From: S015-6 sp964479535
GTDB taxonomy: Bacteria > Desulfobacterota > DSWW01
Assembly (NCBI GenBank): GCA_964479535.1
Contig: CAYZMM010000014.1
Span: 1 to 64,000, forward strand
Length of the DNA stretch: 64,000 nucleotides
Direction: 5' to 3'
The position numbers and the translations under genes are program-made. Below the pieces are notes generated by a model. It saw only the letters and a list, made by a program, of their open reading frames with translations, searched no databases and was not told the origin of the DNA. This document shows, in pieces, positions 1 to 7,070 of the stretch (positions are counted from its first letter, which is position 1; the number at the start of each line of letters is the position of its first letter).

Positions 1-2
1 TC

Positions 3-116
3 GGCCGGTTCTGGCGCTTTCGCCTTCCGGATGTGCTTTCGTACAAGCGCCGCGTGCTGGCCGAGGAGGCCCGGGAGAGCGTGGGCAGGAAGGGGGTGCG
101 GTATGGATCGAGATGA
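3..116 (+). CDS. C-terminal fragment of excisionase-like (HTH_17) DNA-binding protein
   Basis: An open frame enters from the left edge and ends with TGA at 114-116, giving about 37 visible residues. The segment GRFWRFRLPDVLSYKRRVL resembles the end of the MerR-like helix-turn-helix of excisionase/AlpA proteins, where a G-x-x-W-R-F motif is followed by an acidic residue and a basic helix. In integrated elements such proteins direct excision or repress element genes. Its position ahead of a tyrosine integrase fits that role. The N-terminus lies outside the window, so the family call rests on a short stretch and is inference. Confidence 0.5.
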   Translation, partial: GRFWRFRLPDVLSYKRRVLAEEARESVGRKGVRYGSR

Positions 117-228
117 CCGACGGGCCGAGCTCAAGAAGATCCGGACCCGGGCGGTGGTCGCGGTGGTGGTTGGGCTGGTCGCCCTGGGCGTGATCGTCAC
201 CTTATTCATTCTTGGAGGGAAGCCATGA
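103..228 (+). CDS. small single-pass membrane protein
   Basis: A 41-residue protein starts at ATG 103 and overlaps the end of the upstream ORF by 14 bases. The N-terminus is charged (MDRDDRRAELKKIRTR). One hydrophobic segment follows, at about residues 17-38 (VVAVVVGLVALGVIVTLFIL), and the chain ends in GGKP. It looks like a one-helix inner-membrane protein with the N-terminus inside. No family is recognised. The chained overlaps with its neighbours suggest translational coupling inside the mobile element. It could be a spurious ORF, but the clean transmembrane segment and the overlaps argue for a real gene. Confidence 0.5.
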   Translation: MDRDDRRAELKKIRTRAVVAVVVGLVALGVIVTLFILGGKP

Positions 229-422
229 CCGGAGATGACCTGTCAGCGAAGTTGTACCTCATTACCTGCGAAGTGACCCGTTTGCTGCACTTGGCTGGGG
301 CAGGGTCCGATCTTGCGGAGGATGAGCGGGAACAGGGTTTCCAAGCCCTCTTTGAGTCCATCGAGTTGGGGCTGAGGGGCACGGTGGAGGCCTTGAAAGA
401 GCTCGACGTGAAACAGGGATGA
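225..422 (+). CDS. small hypothetical protein of the integrated element
   Basis: A 65-residue, acidic and probably all-helical protein. Its ATG at 225 overlaps the stop of the preceding membrane ORF in an ATGA arrangement. No signal peptide, cysteine pair or known motif is visible. It sits in a short co-directional run (excisionase-like fragment, membrane ORF, this ORF, integrase), separated from the integrase by about 65 bases. The function is unknown. Coding status is supported by the coupled overlap and by length without a stop, not by homology. Confidence 0.45.
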   Translation: MTGDDLSAKLYLITCEVTRLLHLAGAGSDLAEDEREQGFQALFESIELGLRGTVEALKELDVKQG

Positions 423-487
423 CCACACCCAACCCCCGGGGCGGCGCGGATCCGCTCGCGTCGGCCGGGGGACAACGGAGGTGAGAA

Positions 488-1618
488 ATGGCGATCATAG
501 CAAAGAGGCGCGGACGGTATGTGCTCGACTTCTACGACCACACCGGCGCAAGGCGATGGCATACAATGCCGAAGGGCTCAACGAAGAAGAAGGCCACGGA
601 GAAGCTGAGAGAGTTTGAGGATCAGGTTGCGGGCGGTGTGTACATTCCGGCGAAAGAGGTCCCGAGCTTCGAGAAGGTTGCCGGGGATTGGCTCGAATAC
701 AAGAAACTGAATCTCAGGAAAAGCACCTATGACCTGTGGGCCGGATATGTGAAGAATCACTATGCCGAACTCAAAGAGCTTCCCGTGAACCGGATCACCT
801 CGGCAACAGTGGAGAAGTACATCGTCAAGAGACAGAACGAGGGGATGCACATCGCCACGTTGAAAAAGGCCCTGATGCTCCTCGGACAAATCATGGCGTA
901 TTCGGTGCGGCACAGGTATCGAAACGACAACCCTGTGAGAGAGGTTCCTCGACCGAAGGGCATAGGCCAGGAGGAGGAGCCCCTGAGAATCCTGACCCCC
1001 GAGGAAATTCAGAAGCTACTCGATGCGGAGAAGAGCTTGAAGTACCAAACCATCTACCGGGTTGCGGTTCTGACAGGGATGCGGCAGGGGGAAATCCTCG
1101 GGTTGAAGTGGCCGGACCTGGACCTGAAGAACGGGCAGGTTCACGTTCAACGAACAACGAAGGGCGGAGAATTCTACACGCCGAAAACGCCCACTTCGAT
1201 CCGGCGGGTGGATCTTGGCCCTTCCCTTGTGAAGAGCTTGAAGGCGTGGAAGTTGGCCTGTCCTGCAAATGACCTGGACCTGATGTTTCCGAACGAAAAA
1301 GGCGGACCCCTGGAGCACCACAACCTGATGAACCGGCATTTCCGACCGGCGATGAAGGCCGCCCGGTTGCCGGGGCTGAGGTTCCACGACCTTCGGCACA
1401 CGAACGCATCCCTTCGGCTGGAGCAGGGCCAGAACATCAAGTACATATCCACGCAACTCGGCCACGCGAACCCGACCATCACGCTGAACGTCTACAGCCA
1501 TCTCATCAAGGGGAGCGATCCAGAGGCGGCGAGCGGCTTGGAGGAGGCGATTTTTTCAACCGGTAGCAAAATGGTAGCAGAACGGGTTTCAGGGCATGAA
1601 AAAGGGGCTACGGAATGA
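488..1618 (+). CDS. tyrosine-type site-specific integrase
   Basis: This 376-residue phage/ICE-type tyrosine recombinase has an N-terminal arm-binding region (about 1-60), a core-binding SAM-like domain (about 60-160) and a C-terminal catalytic domain. The catalytic residues are visible: Arg199 in TGMRQGEIL, Lys233 in the beta-hairpin, His300 and Arg303 in HDLRHT, His326 in LGHANPTIT, and the nucleophile Tyr336 in VYSH. A ribosome-binding site GGAGGTGAGAA precedes ATG 488. The gene reads towards the 3' end of tRNA-Gly 24 bases downstream, the usual layout for an element inserted in a tRNA gene. The enzyme would catalyse integration and, with the upstream excisionase-like protein, excision. Confidence 0.95.
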   Translation: MAIIAKRRGRYVLDFYDHTGARRWHTMPKGSTKKKATEKLREFEDQVAGGVYIPAKEVPSFEKVAGDWLEYKKLNLRKSTYDLWAGYVKNHYAELKELPVNRITSATVEKYIVKRQNEGMHIATLKKALMLLGQIMAYSVRHRYRNDNPVREVPRPKGIGQEEEPLRILTPEEIQKLLDAEKSLKYQTIYRVAVLTGMRQGEILGLKWPDLDLKNGQVHVQRTTKGGEFYTPKTPTSIRRVDLGPSLVKSLKAWKLACPANDLDLMFPNEKGGPLEHHNLMNRHFRPAMKAARLPGLRFHDLRHTNASLRLEQGQNIKYISTQLGHANPTITLNVYSHLIKGSDPEAASGLEEAIFSTGSKMVAERVSGHEKGATE

Positions 1619-1638
1619 ACCGTAACCCCTTGATTTTA
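1604..1638 (+). terminator. probable rho-independent terminator after the integrase
   Basis: A 10-bp stem with one mismatch (GGGGCTACGG pairing with CCGTAACCCC, loop AATGAA-like) spans the integrase stop codon and is followed by a T-rich TTGATTTTA. It would stop integrase transcription before it runs antisense into the tRNA-Gly gene. Confidence 0.6.
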
Positions 1639-1641
1639 TCC

Positions 1642-1690
1642 TGGAGCGGGAAACCGGGCTTGAACCGGCGACCCCCACCTTGGCAAGGTG
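1642..1690. other. probable attachment site of the integrated element (tRNA-Gly 3' half)
   Basis: The 3' half of tRNA-Gly lies directly beside the integrase gene, which points at it. Tyrosine integrases of this class commonly recombine at the T-arm to anticodon-arm region of tRNA genes and leave the tRNA intact. The other att copy should be a direct repeat of part of this stretch to the left of the window. It is not visible here, so the exact crossover and boundaries are inferred. Confidence 0.5.
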
Positions 1691-1716
1691 GTGCTCTACC
1701 ACTGAGCTATTCCCGC
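1642..1716 (-). tRNA. tRNA-Gly (anticodon GCC)
   Basis: Read on the minus strand this forms a complete cloverleaf: acceptor stem GCGGGAA/TTCCCGC, D-arm containing AGCTCAGTGGTAGAGC, anticodon stem CCACC/GGTGG enclosing TTGCCAA, T-loop GGTTCAAGCCC, and an encoded 3' CCA. The anticodon is GCC. Its 5' end overlaps the last codons of mtaB by ten bases, the mtaB stop TAG being formed by the GAATAGC of the tRNA. It has a promoter of its own just upstream and serves as the likely integration target. Confidence 0.97.
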
Positions 1717-3101
1717 ATAAAGGGTTTTACCAAGCCCTTTTCTTGTTTACGAACAAGACTTTCCATTGTATCCGATCCTCGCCCGTTGTCAAGGGACCCG
1801 AACACCCGCCGGCCTTCGAGCGACTGAATCCGCACCTGAACGAGCCTGCTCTGCAGGCTGTCGGGCCCTTCGAACAGGACGGGGATGTAGTTCCGCGTGA
1901 CCCCTTTCAACATCCCCGTACGGGGGTCCCGCTTCGTCTCGACGAGGACTTCGCGCTCCTGGTGCAGGTGCCGGCCGTAGAAGTGGGTGCGCTTCTTCAT
2001 TCCCATCTTTCTCAGCCCGGCCGCTCTCCTGCGAATCCGATCCGGAGCCACGGGATCGGGAAAGCCGGCAGCCGCGGTCCCGGGCCGCCTCGAGTAGGGA
2101 AACACATGAAGATAGGCGACCGGAAGACCCTCCAGCAGTCGAAGCGTGTTCCGGAACGCCTCCTCCGCTTCGCCCGGAAAACCCGCGATCACATCCACCC
2201 CGATCGCCGCATCGTCCATCCTGTCGTGGATCCTCTCCACCAGGGAAACGAAATGCTCCGGGCCGTAAGGTCGGTTCATGGCATCGAGGACCTCGGGATC
2301 CCCGCTCTGCAGCGGGAGGTGAAAGTGGGGGCACAGCCGCAGGGACCCGGCAAAGAGGTCCAGGAGCCCGTCGGTCAGCTCGTTCGGTTCGATCGAGCTG
2401 ATCCGGATCCTTGGAATCCGCGTCCGTCCTTCGAGATCCTCGAGAAGATCGAGCAGGCTCTCGGCCGGTCGGAGGTCCTGTCCGTACATGCCCAGATGGA
2501 TGCCGCAAAGAACCACCTCCTGAAAGCCCTGCTCTCCCAGAAGGTCGATCTTCTCCCGGACCCGTGCCTGGGGCAGGCTTCTGCTTCTCCCCCGCGCACG
2601 AGGGATGATGCAATACGAGCAGGCGTGATCGCATCCGTCCTGTATCTTCAGGAATGCCCGGGTGGTCCCGGAGTGGACCTCCTTCGGCTCCTGGCCCAGG
2701 GTCCGTGCCTCGGAGATCTCCCCCGTGCGGACGACGGCGGTTTTCTGCTTTTCGCTCTCGGAGACCCAGAGGGCGATCTCCTTCTTCTGCGCGTTGCCGA
2801 GCACGTAGTCCACACCGGGGATCGCGGCAAGCCGCTCCGCCTGCACCTCGGCGTAGCAGCCCGTCACGATGATCACCGCCGACGGATTCTGCTGAATCGA
2901 CTTGCGCACCAGCTGGCGGCCCTTGTAGTCGGTGCGACCCGTGACGGTGCAGGTGTTGATCACGATCACGTCCGCTTCCGAAGACCCGTTCACGACCTGG
3001 TGGCCCTGCCGACGGAGAAAGGACACCATGGCATTCGTGTCGTACTGGTTGATCTTGCACCCGAGGGTCTGGAGCATGATCTTGCGTCGTGGGCCGTTCA
3101 C
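1707..3101 (-). CDS. mtaB: tRNA N6-threonylcarbamoyladenosine methylthiotransferase
   Basis: This radical-SAM methylthiotransferase converts t6A37 of tRNA to ms2t6A. Three regions are visible: the N-terminal UPF0004 domain (TLGCKINQYD, NTCTVTGRTD, VTGCYAEV, with the three Fe-S cysteines), the radical SAM core with CDHACSYCIIP (CxxxCxxC), and a C-terminal TRAM domain. The GCKINQ signature distinguishes MtaB from MiaB. The chosen start is GTG 3101, eight bases after a GAGG and ten bases downstream of the comEA-like stop. An upstream in-frame extension runs into that gene. The protein has 464 residues. Its last 20 or so residues lie beyond the TRAM domain, read through a promoter-like sequence and end inside tRNA-Gly. 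Confidence 0.9.
   Translation of the reverse strand: MNGPRRKIMLQTLGCKINQYDTNAMVSFLRRQGHQVVNGSSEADVIVINTCTVTGRTDYKGRQLVRKSIQQNPSAVIIVTGCYAEVQAERLAAIPGVDYVLGNAQKKEIALWVSESEKQKTAVVRTGEISEARTLGQEPKEVHSGTTRAFLKIQDGCDHACSYCIIPRARGRSRSLPQARVREKIDLLGEQGFQEVVLCGIHLGMYGQDLRPAESLLDLLEDLEGRTRIPRIRISSIEPNELTDGLLDLFAGSLRLCPHFHLPLQSGDPEVLDAMNRPYGPEHFVSLVERIHDRMDDAAIGVDVIAGFPGEAEEAFRNTLRLLEGLPVAYLHVFPYSRRPGTAAAGFPDPVAPDRIRRRAAGLRKMGMKKRTHFYGRHLHQEREVLVETKRDPRTGMLKGVTRNYIPVLFEGPDSLQSRLVQVRIQSLEGRRVFGSLDNGRGSDTMESLVRKQEKGLVKPFMRE
1765..1792 (-). promoter_or_regulatory. sigma-70-type promoter for tRNA-Gly
   Basis: On the minus strand there is a perfect -35 TTGACA (1787-1792), a 16-base spacer and a near-consensus -10 TACAAT (1765-1770). 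The tRNA 5' end lies about 50 bases downstream. The promoter is inside the 3' coding end of mtaB. A perfect inverted repeat CTTGTT-TACG-AACAAG (plus-strand orientation) sits at 1743-1758, between the promoter and the tRNA. Confidence 0.7.
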
Positions 3102-3111
3102 CGGTTCATCC

Positions 3112-3678
3112 TCAAGCGTCTTCGTCCGTCGTGATACGTCCCTGAATCTTCTCGAGCAGCCTTCGGCCGATTCCGGGCACGCGGAGCAAATCCTCCGGGG
3201 AAGAGAAGGGCCCGGCGGCGGCACGGAGCTCGAGGATGCGTGCCGCGAGCCGCGGGCCGATCCCCGGGAGCAGTTCCATGGCCTCCGCGCCGGCCCGGTT
3301 CACGTTCAGGGGCATGCCGAGCAGATAGCGGCAGGGCTCCGGCAGCGGTGACACCGCACATCCGAGCTCCTCCGTACCGGGTCGCCCTTCGAGACGAATC
3401 CGGGTGCCCGCCTCCAGGGGTAGGGTACGGCACGGGCCGGTCAGCCCTTCGGCCTCCAGGGGACGTTCCTCCGCCAGAAGCGGTCCGAGGGTCTGTCCGG
3501 CCGTGAAGGTGCGAAACCGGGGTCCCGCTTCCGGGCCTGTCAGGCAAACCCACTCTTCGGGCGCAACAGGCGGTCCGGCCCGTTCCGAAGGCCCGGGGTC
3601 CCCGATCAGAAGGAGAAGCACGATCCCGACAAGGAGCAGCAGGAAGGCCCCGCTTGGATGCGACCCGACCGACTTCAT
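3112..3678 (-). CDS. membrane-anchored ComEA-like helix-hairpin-helix protein
   Basis: A protein of 188 residues starting MKSVGSHP at 3678, 23 bases after the cimA stop. An N-terminal hydrophobic segment (GAFLLLLVGIVLLLLIG, about residues 10-27) would anchor it in the inner membrane. The C-terminal 60 residues carry two helix-hairpin-helix motifs (NVNRAGAEAMELLPGIGPRLA and a second PGIGRRLLEKI) typical of ComEA/ComEA-related DNA-binding proteins. The middle section is low-complexity and Pro/Gly-rich. A DNA-uptake role is possible, but no comEC is present nearby, so only non-specific DNA binding is well supported. It lies between cimA and mtaB in one transcription block. Confidence 0.75.
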   Translation of the reverse strand: MKSVGSHPSGAFLLLLVGIVLLLLIGDPGPSERAGPPVAPEEWVCLTGPEAGPRFRTFTAGQTLGPLLAEERPLEAEGLTGPCRTLPLEAGTRIRLEGRPGTEELGCAVSPLPEPCRYLLGMPLNVNRAGAEAMELLPGIGPRLAARILELRAAAGPFSSPEDLLRVPGIGRRLLEKIQGRITTDEDA

Positions 3679-3701
3679 GCCGTACACCTGTCTCGGCTCT
3701 T

Positions 3702-5312
3702 TCAAGCCTTCTTCGTGCGCCCGGGGCTCATGTGCAGCTTGTACTCGACCGCATCCACGAGGGCCTGCCAGCTCGCCTCGATGATGTTGTAGGAGACCCC
3801 CACCGTGGACCACTGCCGGGTCCCGTCCCCACTCTGAATGAGCACACGCACGTGGGAACCGGTCCCCTCGCCGGAGGGGAGCACCCGCACCTTGTAGTCC
3901 AGCAGCCGAACCGAACGCAGCCGGGGATAGAACTTCTCGAGGGCCTTCCGAAGGGCGTTGTCCAGGGCGTTGACCGGCCCCTCCCCCTCCGCAGCGGTGT
4001 GCTCCGCCCGGCCGTCCACCTCGATCATGACGGTCGCCTCGGAATAGGGAGGTTCCTTTTCTTCCCGCTTCTCGTCGATCACCCGAAACCCGACCAGGTT
4101 GAAGAACTTCCGCCGCTTGCCCAGGGCCTTTCTCATCAACAGCTCGAAGGAGGCGTCCGCCCCTTCGTAACGGTAGCCCTTCTTCTCCAACTCCTTCATG
4201 GTGTCCATGATCTCCTGCGCCGCCCCCTTCCTGCGCCTGAGATCCAGCCCGAACTGCTTCGCCTTCTCGCTGATGGTCGCCTTGCCTGAAACGTCGGACA
4301 CCAGGAACCGCCGCTGGTTCCCCACGGCTTCCGGAGGAACGTGCTCGTACGTCCGCGGATTCTTCGTCACAGCGCTCACGTGGATCCCGCCCTTGTGCGA
4401 GAAAGCGTTCTCGCCCACGTACGGGCGCTGCCGGTCAGGGATCTGGTTCGCCAGCTCCGCAACAAAGAGGGAACACTCGCGAAGGCTTCTCAACCGCTCC
4501 CTGGGCACACACGGTACGTCCATCTTCAGCTGGAGATTCGGAATGACGGAACAGAGGTTGGCATTTCCGCACCGTTCCCCGTATCCGTTGATGGTTCCCT
4601 GGATCTGGACCGCCCCTTCGCCGACAGCGGCGAGGGAGTTCGCCACGGCCAGGTCCCCATCGTTGTGTGCGTGAACACCGAGAGGCGCCTTGATGACCGA
4701 CTTCACCTCCCGGACGATCCTTCGCACCCGTTCCGGGATCATGCCTCCGTTCGTGTCGCAGAGAACGATGCAGTCGGCCCCGGCCTCCTCAGCGGCCTGG
4801 ATGCACCGGAGGGCGTGGTTCGGGTTGGAGACATAGCCGTCAAAGAAGTGCTCTGCATCGAAGAAGACCTCATCGAGCCGCTTCTTCAGGAATGCGATCG
4901 AATCCCCGATCATCCGGAGGTTCTCTCCATAGGGAACGCACAGGGCCTCCTTCACGTGCAGATCCCATGTCTTGCCCACCAGCGTCGCCACCGGCGCACC
5001 GGAACGAAGGAGCGTCTGGAGGCCGGGGTCCCGGGAGGCGCTCCGCTCCGGACGTCTCGTCATTCCGAAGGCCGCCAGCCTCGCCTTCTTCAGCTTGAGG
5101 CGCACCGCCTCCTGGAAGAAGTCCGTATCCTTCGGATTCGCGCCCGGCCATCCCCCTTCTACGTAGTCCATTCCGAAGGCATCGAGCTTCTCCAGGATGC
5201 GCAGCTTGTCCTCCTTGGAGAAGTTGATGTGGGCGGACTGATCCCCCTCTCTCAAGGTGCTGTCGTAGAGGACGACCCGCTTGCCTGCCGGAATCCTTCG
5301 CTTCGCTTTCAA
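3702..5312 (-). CDS. cimA: (R)-citramalate synthase
   Basis: Condenses pyruvate and acetyl-CoA to citramalate, the first step of threonine-independent isoleucine synthesis. The N-terminal HMGL/DRE-TIM barrel is clear: LYDSTLREGDQSAHINFS (substrate Arg and metal Asp), CDTNGG, the metal ligands in GVHAHND, and NGYGERCGNA. A C-terminal LeuA-type regulatory dimer domain follows (about 400-520), where isoleucine feedback would act. The length of 536 residues is normal for this clade. The apparent start is TTG at 5312, overlapping the lysC stop as TTGA. No ATG lies at the expected N-terminus. Coupling to lysC links isoleucine and aspartate-family synthesis. Confidence 0.92.
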   Translation of the reverse strand: MKAKRRIPAGKRVVLYDSTLREGDQSAHINFSKEDKLRILEKLDAFGMDYVEGGWPGANPKDTDFFQEAVRLKLKKARLAAFGMTRRPERSASRDPGLQTLLRSGAPVATLVGKTWDLHVKEALCVPYGENLRMIGDSIAFLKKRLDEVFFDAEHFFDGYVSNPNHALRCIQAAEEAGADCIVLCDTNGGMIPERVRRIVREVKSVIKAPLGVHAHNDGDLAVANSLAAVGEGAVQIQGTINGYGERCGNANLCSVIPNLQLKMDVPCVPRERLRSLRECSLFVAELANQIPDRQRPYVGENAFSHKGGIHVSAVTKNPRTYEHVPPEAVGNQRRFLVSDVSGKATISEKAKQFGLDLRRRKGAAQEIMDTMKELEKKGYRYEGADASFELLMRKALGKRRKFFNLVGFRVIDEKREEKEPPYSEATVMIEVDGRAEHTAAEGEGPVNALDNALRKALEKFYPRLRSVRLLDYKVRVLPSGEGTGSHVRVLIQSGDGTRQWSTVGVSYNIIEASWQALVDAVEYKLHMSPGRTKKA

Positions 5313-6538
5313 GCCTCTGCTTCCTCGTCCCCGAGTTCGAATGCGTCGTGCAGGGCACGAACGGCGAGCTCGGTGTATTTCGATTTGATCACACAGGAGA
5401 TCTTGATCTCGGACGTACTGATCATCTCGATGTTGATCCCCTCGTCGAAGAGCACCTGAAACATCTTGGCGGCCACGCCCGCGTGGGTCTTCATGCCCAC
5501 GCCGATGATCGAGACCTTGCTCACCTTCTCATCGGTCACGATCTCGGGCACTTCGAGCTCGTCGGCGGTGGGCTGAAGGATGTCGATCGCCTTCCTCAAG
5601 TCCGCCTTCGGCACGGTGAACGTCAGGTCGGTGAAGCCTTCGCGGCTGATGTTCTGGATGATCATATCCACCACGATGTTCGCCCTCGCCAGAGGGTTGA
5701 AGATCTTGGCCGCAACGCCCGGCCGGTCCGGAACCCGCCGGAGCGAGACCTTCGCCTCGTCTTTTTTGTAGGCCACGCTCGTAACCAGGACTTTTTCCAT
5801 CGAAGGCTCCTCCTTGACCACGTAGGTGCCGCTCACTTCTCGAAAGCTCGAGAGGACGAGAATCGGAACATCGTGTTTCATCGCGAATTCCACGGACCGG
5901 GTCTGGAGCACCTTGGCACCCAGGCTGGCCATCTCCAGCATCTCCTCGTAGGAGATTCTCTCGATCTTCTTCGCGTTCGCGCACACGTTCGGATCCGTCG
6001 TGTAGACCCCGTCCACGTCCGTGTAGATCTCGCAGACCTCCGCCTTCAGGGCCGCCGCCACCGCAACGGCGGACAGGTCGGACCCTCCCCGTCCCAGGGT
6101 GGTCACGTTCCCCTTGGCGTCCAGGCCCTGGAAGCCGGCGACCACGGCGACCTTGCCCTGCTCGAGGACGCCCCTCAGCCGTGCGGGGTCGATGTCCAGA
6201 ATCCTCGCCTTGCTGTGAGCGCTGTCGGTCATCACCTGGATCTGAAAGCCCAGGCAGGACTCGGCCGGCACCCCCAGCCCCTGCAGCGCGATGGACAGCA
6301 GTCCGACACTGACCTGCTCCCCCGTCGACACGATGACGTCGTATTCCCTCTCGCTCGGCTCCGGGGAGACCTCGTACACCAGGTCGATCAGCCGGTTCGT
6401 CTCCCCGGCCATGGCGGACACGATCACGGCCACCTGGTGACCCGCCTTCCAGGTCTTGGCCACCCGCTGGGCCACGTGCCGTATCCGTTCCACGGAGCCC
6501 ACCGAAGTGCCCCCGTATTTCTGTACAACGCATCCCAT
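5309..6538 (-). CDS. lysC: aspartate kinase
   Basis: Phosphorylates aspartate, the entry step to Lys, Thr, Met and diaminopimelate synthesis. The amino-acid kinase domain starts VQKYGGTSVGS and contains GFQGLDAKGNVTTLGRGGSD and TDVDGVYTTDP. Two ACT domains follow in the C-terminal third (about 265-400), giving 409 residues, typical of a feedback-regulated single-chain aspartokinase. Start ATG 6538 (MGCVVQKYGG) has GAGGAG nine bases upstream. The longer in-frame version adds 16 unconserved residues. It lies 34 bases after tsaE and overlaps cimA. Confidence 0.95.
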   Translation of the reverse strand: MGCVVQKYGGTSVGSVERIRHVAQRVAKTWKAGHQVAVIVSAMAGETNRLIDLVYEVSPEPSEREYDVIVSTGEQVSVGLLSIALQGLGVPAESCLGFQIQVMTDSAHSKARILDIDPARLRGVLEQGKVAVVAGFQGLDAKGNVTTLGRGGSDLSAVAVAAALKAEVCEIYTDVDGVYTTDPNVCANAKKIERISYEEMLEMASLGAKVLQTRSVEFAMKHDVPILVLSSFREVSGTYVVKEEPSMEKVLVTSVAYKKDEAKVSLRRVPDRPGVAAKIFNPLARANIVVDMIIQNISREGFTDLTFTVPKADLRKAIDILQPTADELEVPEIVTDEKVSKVSIIGVGMKTHAGVAAKMFQVLFDEGINIEMISTSEIKISCVIKSKYTELAVRALHDAFELGDEEAEA

Positions 6539-6572
6539 CAGACTCTTCTCCTCGTGTCGGTGCCCCGTATCC

Positions 6573-7070
6573 TCACCCCTCTGCAAGACCGGCCAGAGCC
6601 CGGCGGAGGGCTTCCCGCCTCTGCCGGGGCAAGGTTCCGATCTCCTCCAGGGCGATCACCCGTCCCGTTTCGTTCCGGAAGTCCAGGGAAATCCGCAGGT
6701 GGTCGTCGGGCAAAAGATCTTCCATTTTATCAGCCCACTCGACGACGGTCACGCCCTCTCCGTAGAAAATCTCCCGCGTCCCGAGATCTTCGATCTCCTG
6801 AGGACTCTGGATCCTGTACAGGTCCAGGTGATGGAGATCGCAACGTCCCGTGTAGGTGTTGAGGATGACAAACGTGGGGGAGCGCACGTAGCAGGATTCC
6901 GGGACTTCGAGGCCCCGGGCAATCCCCTTGACGAGGCAGGTCTTGCCGGCGCCGAGTTCCCCGACCAGGGCCACCACGTCACCCGGGCCCAGGAGGTCCC
7001 CCATGCGCCTTCCGACCTCGATGGTCTCCTCGGGTCCGCTGGTGGTGAGGGTCAATCGGAGGGGCTGCAT
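6573..7070 (-). CDS. tsaE: tRNA t6A biosynthesis ATPase TsaE
   Basis: Member of the complex that makes threonylcarbamoyl-A37 in ANN-decoding tRNAs. The 165-residue protein shows the Walker A GELGAGKT (about 38-45), the SPTF motif after it, the YTG...HHLDLYR segment and the VEWADK motif typical of TsaE/YjeE. Start ATG 7070 (MQPLRL) lies inside the end of nnr, a 19-base overlap. The much longer open frame upstream is only a shadow of nnr. It acts upstream of MtaB, encoded in the same block, which modifies the t6A product. Confidence 0.93.
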   Translation of the reverse strand: MQPLRLTLTTSGPEETIEVGRRMGDLLGPGDVVALVGELGAGKTCLVKGIARGLEVPESCYVRSPTFVILNTYTGRCDLHHLDLYRIQSPQEIEDLGTREIFYGEGVTVVEWADKMEDLLPDDHLRISLDFRNETGRVIALEEIGTLPRQRREALRRALAGLAEG

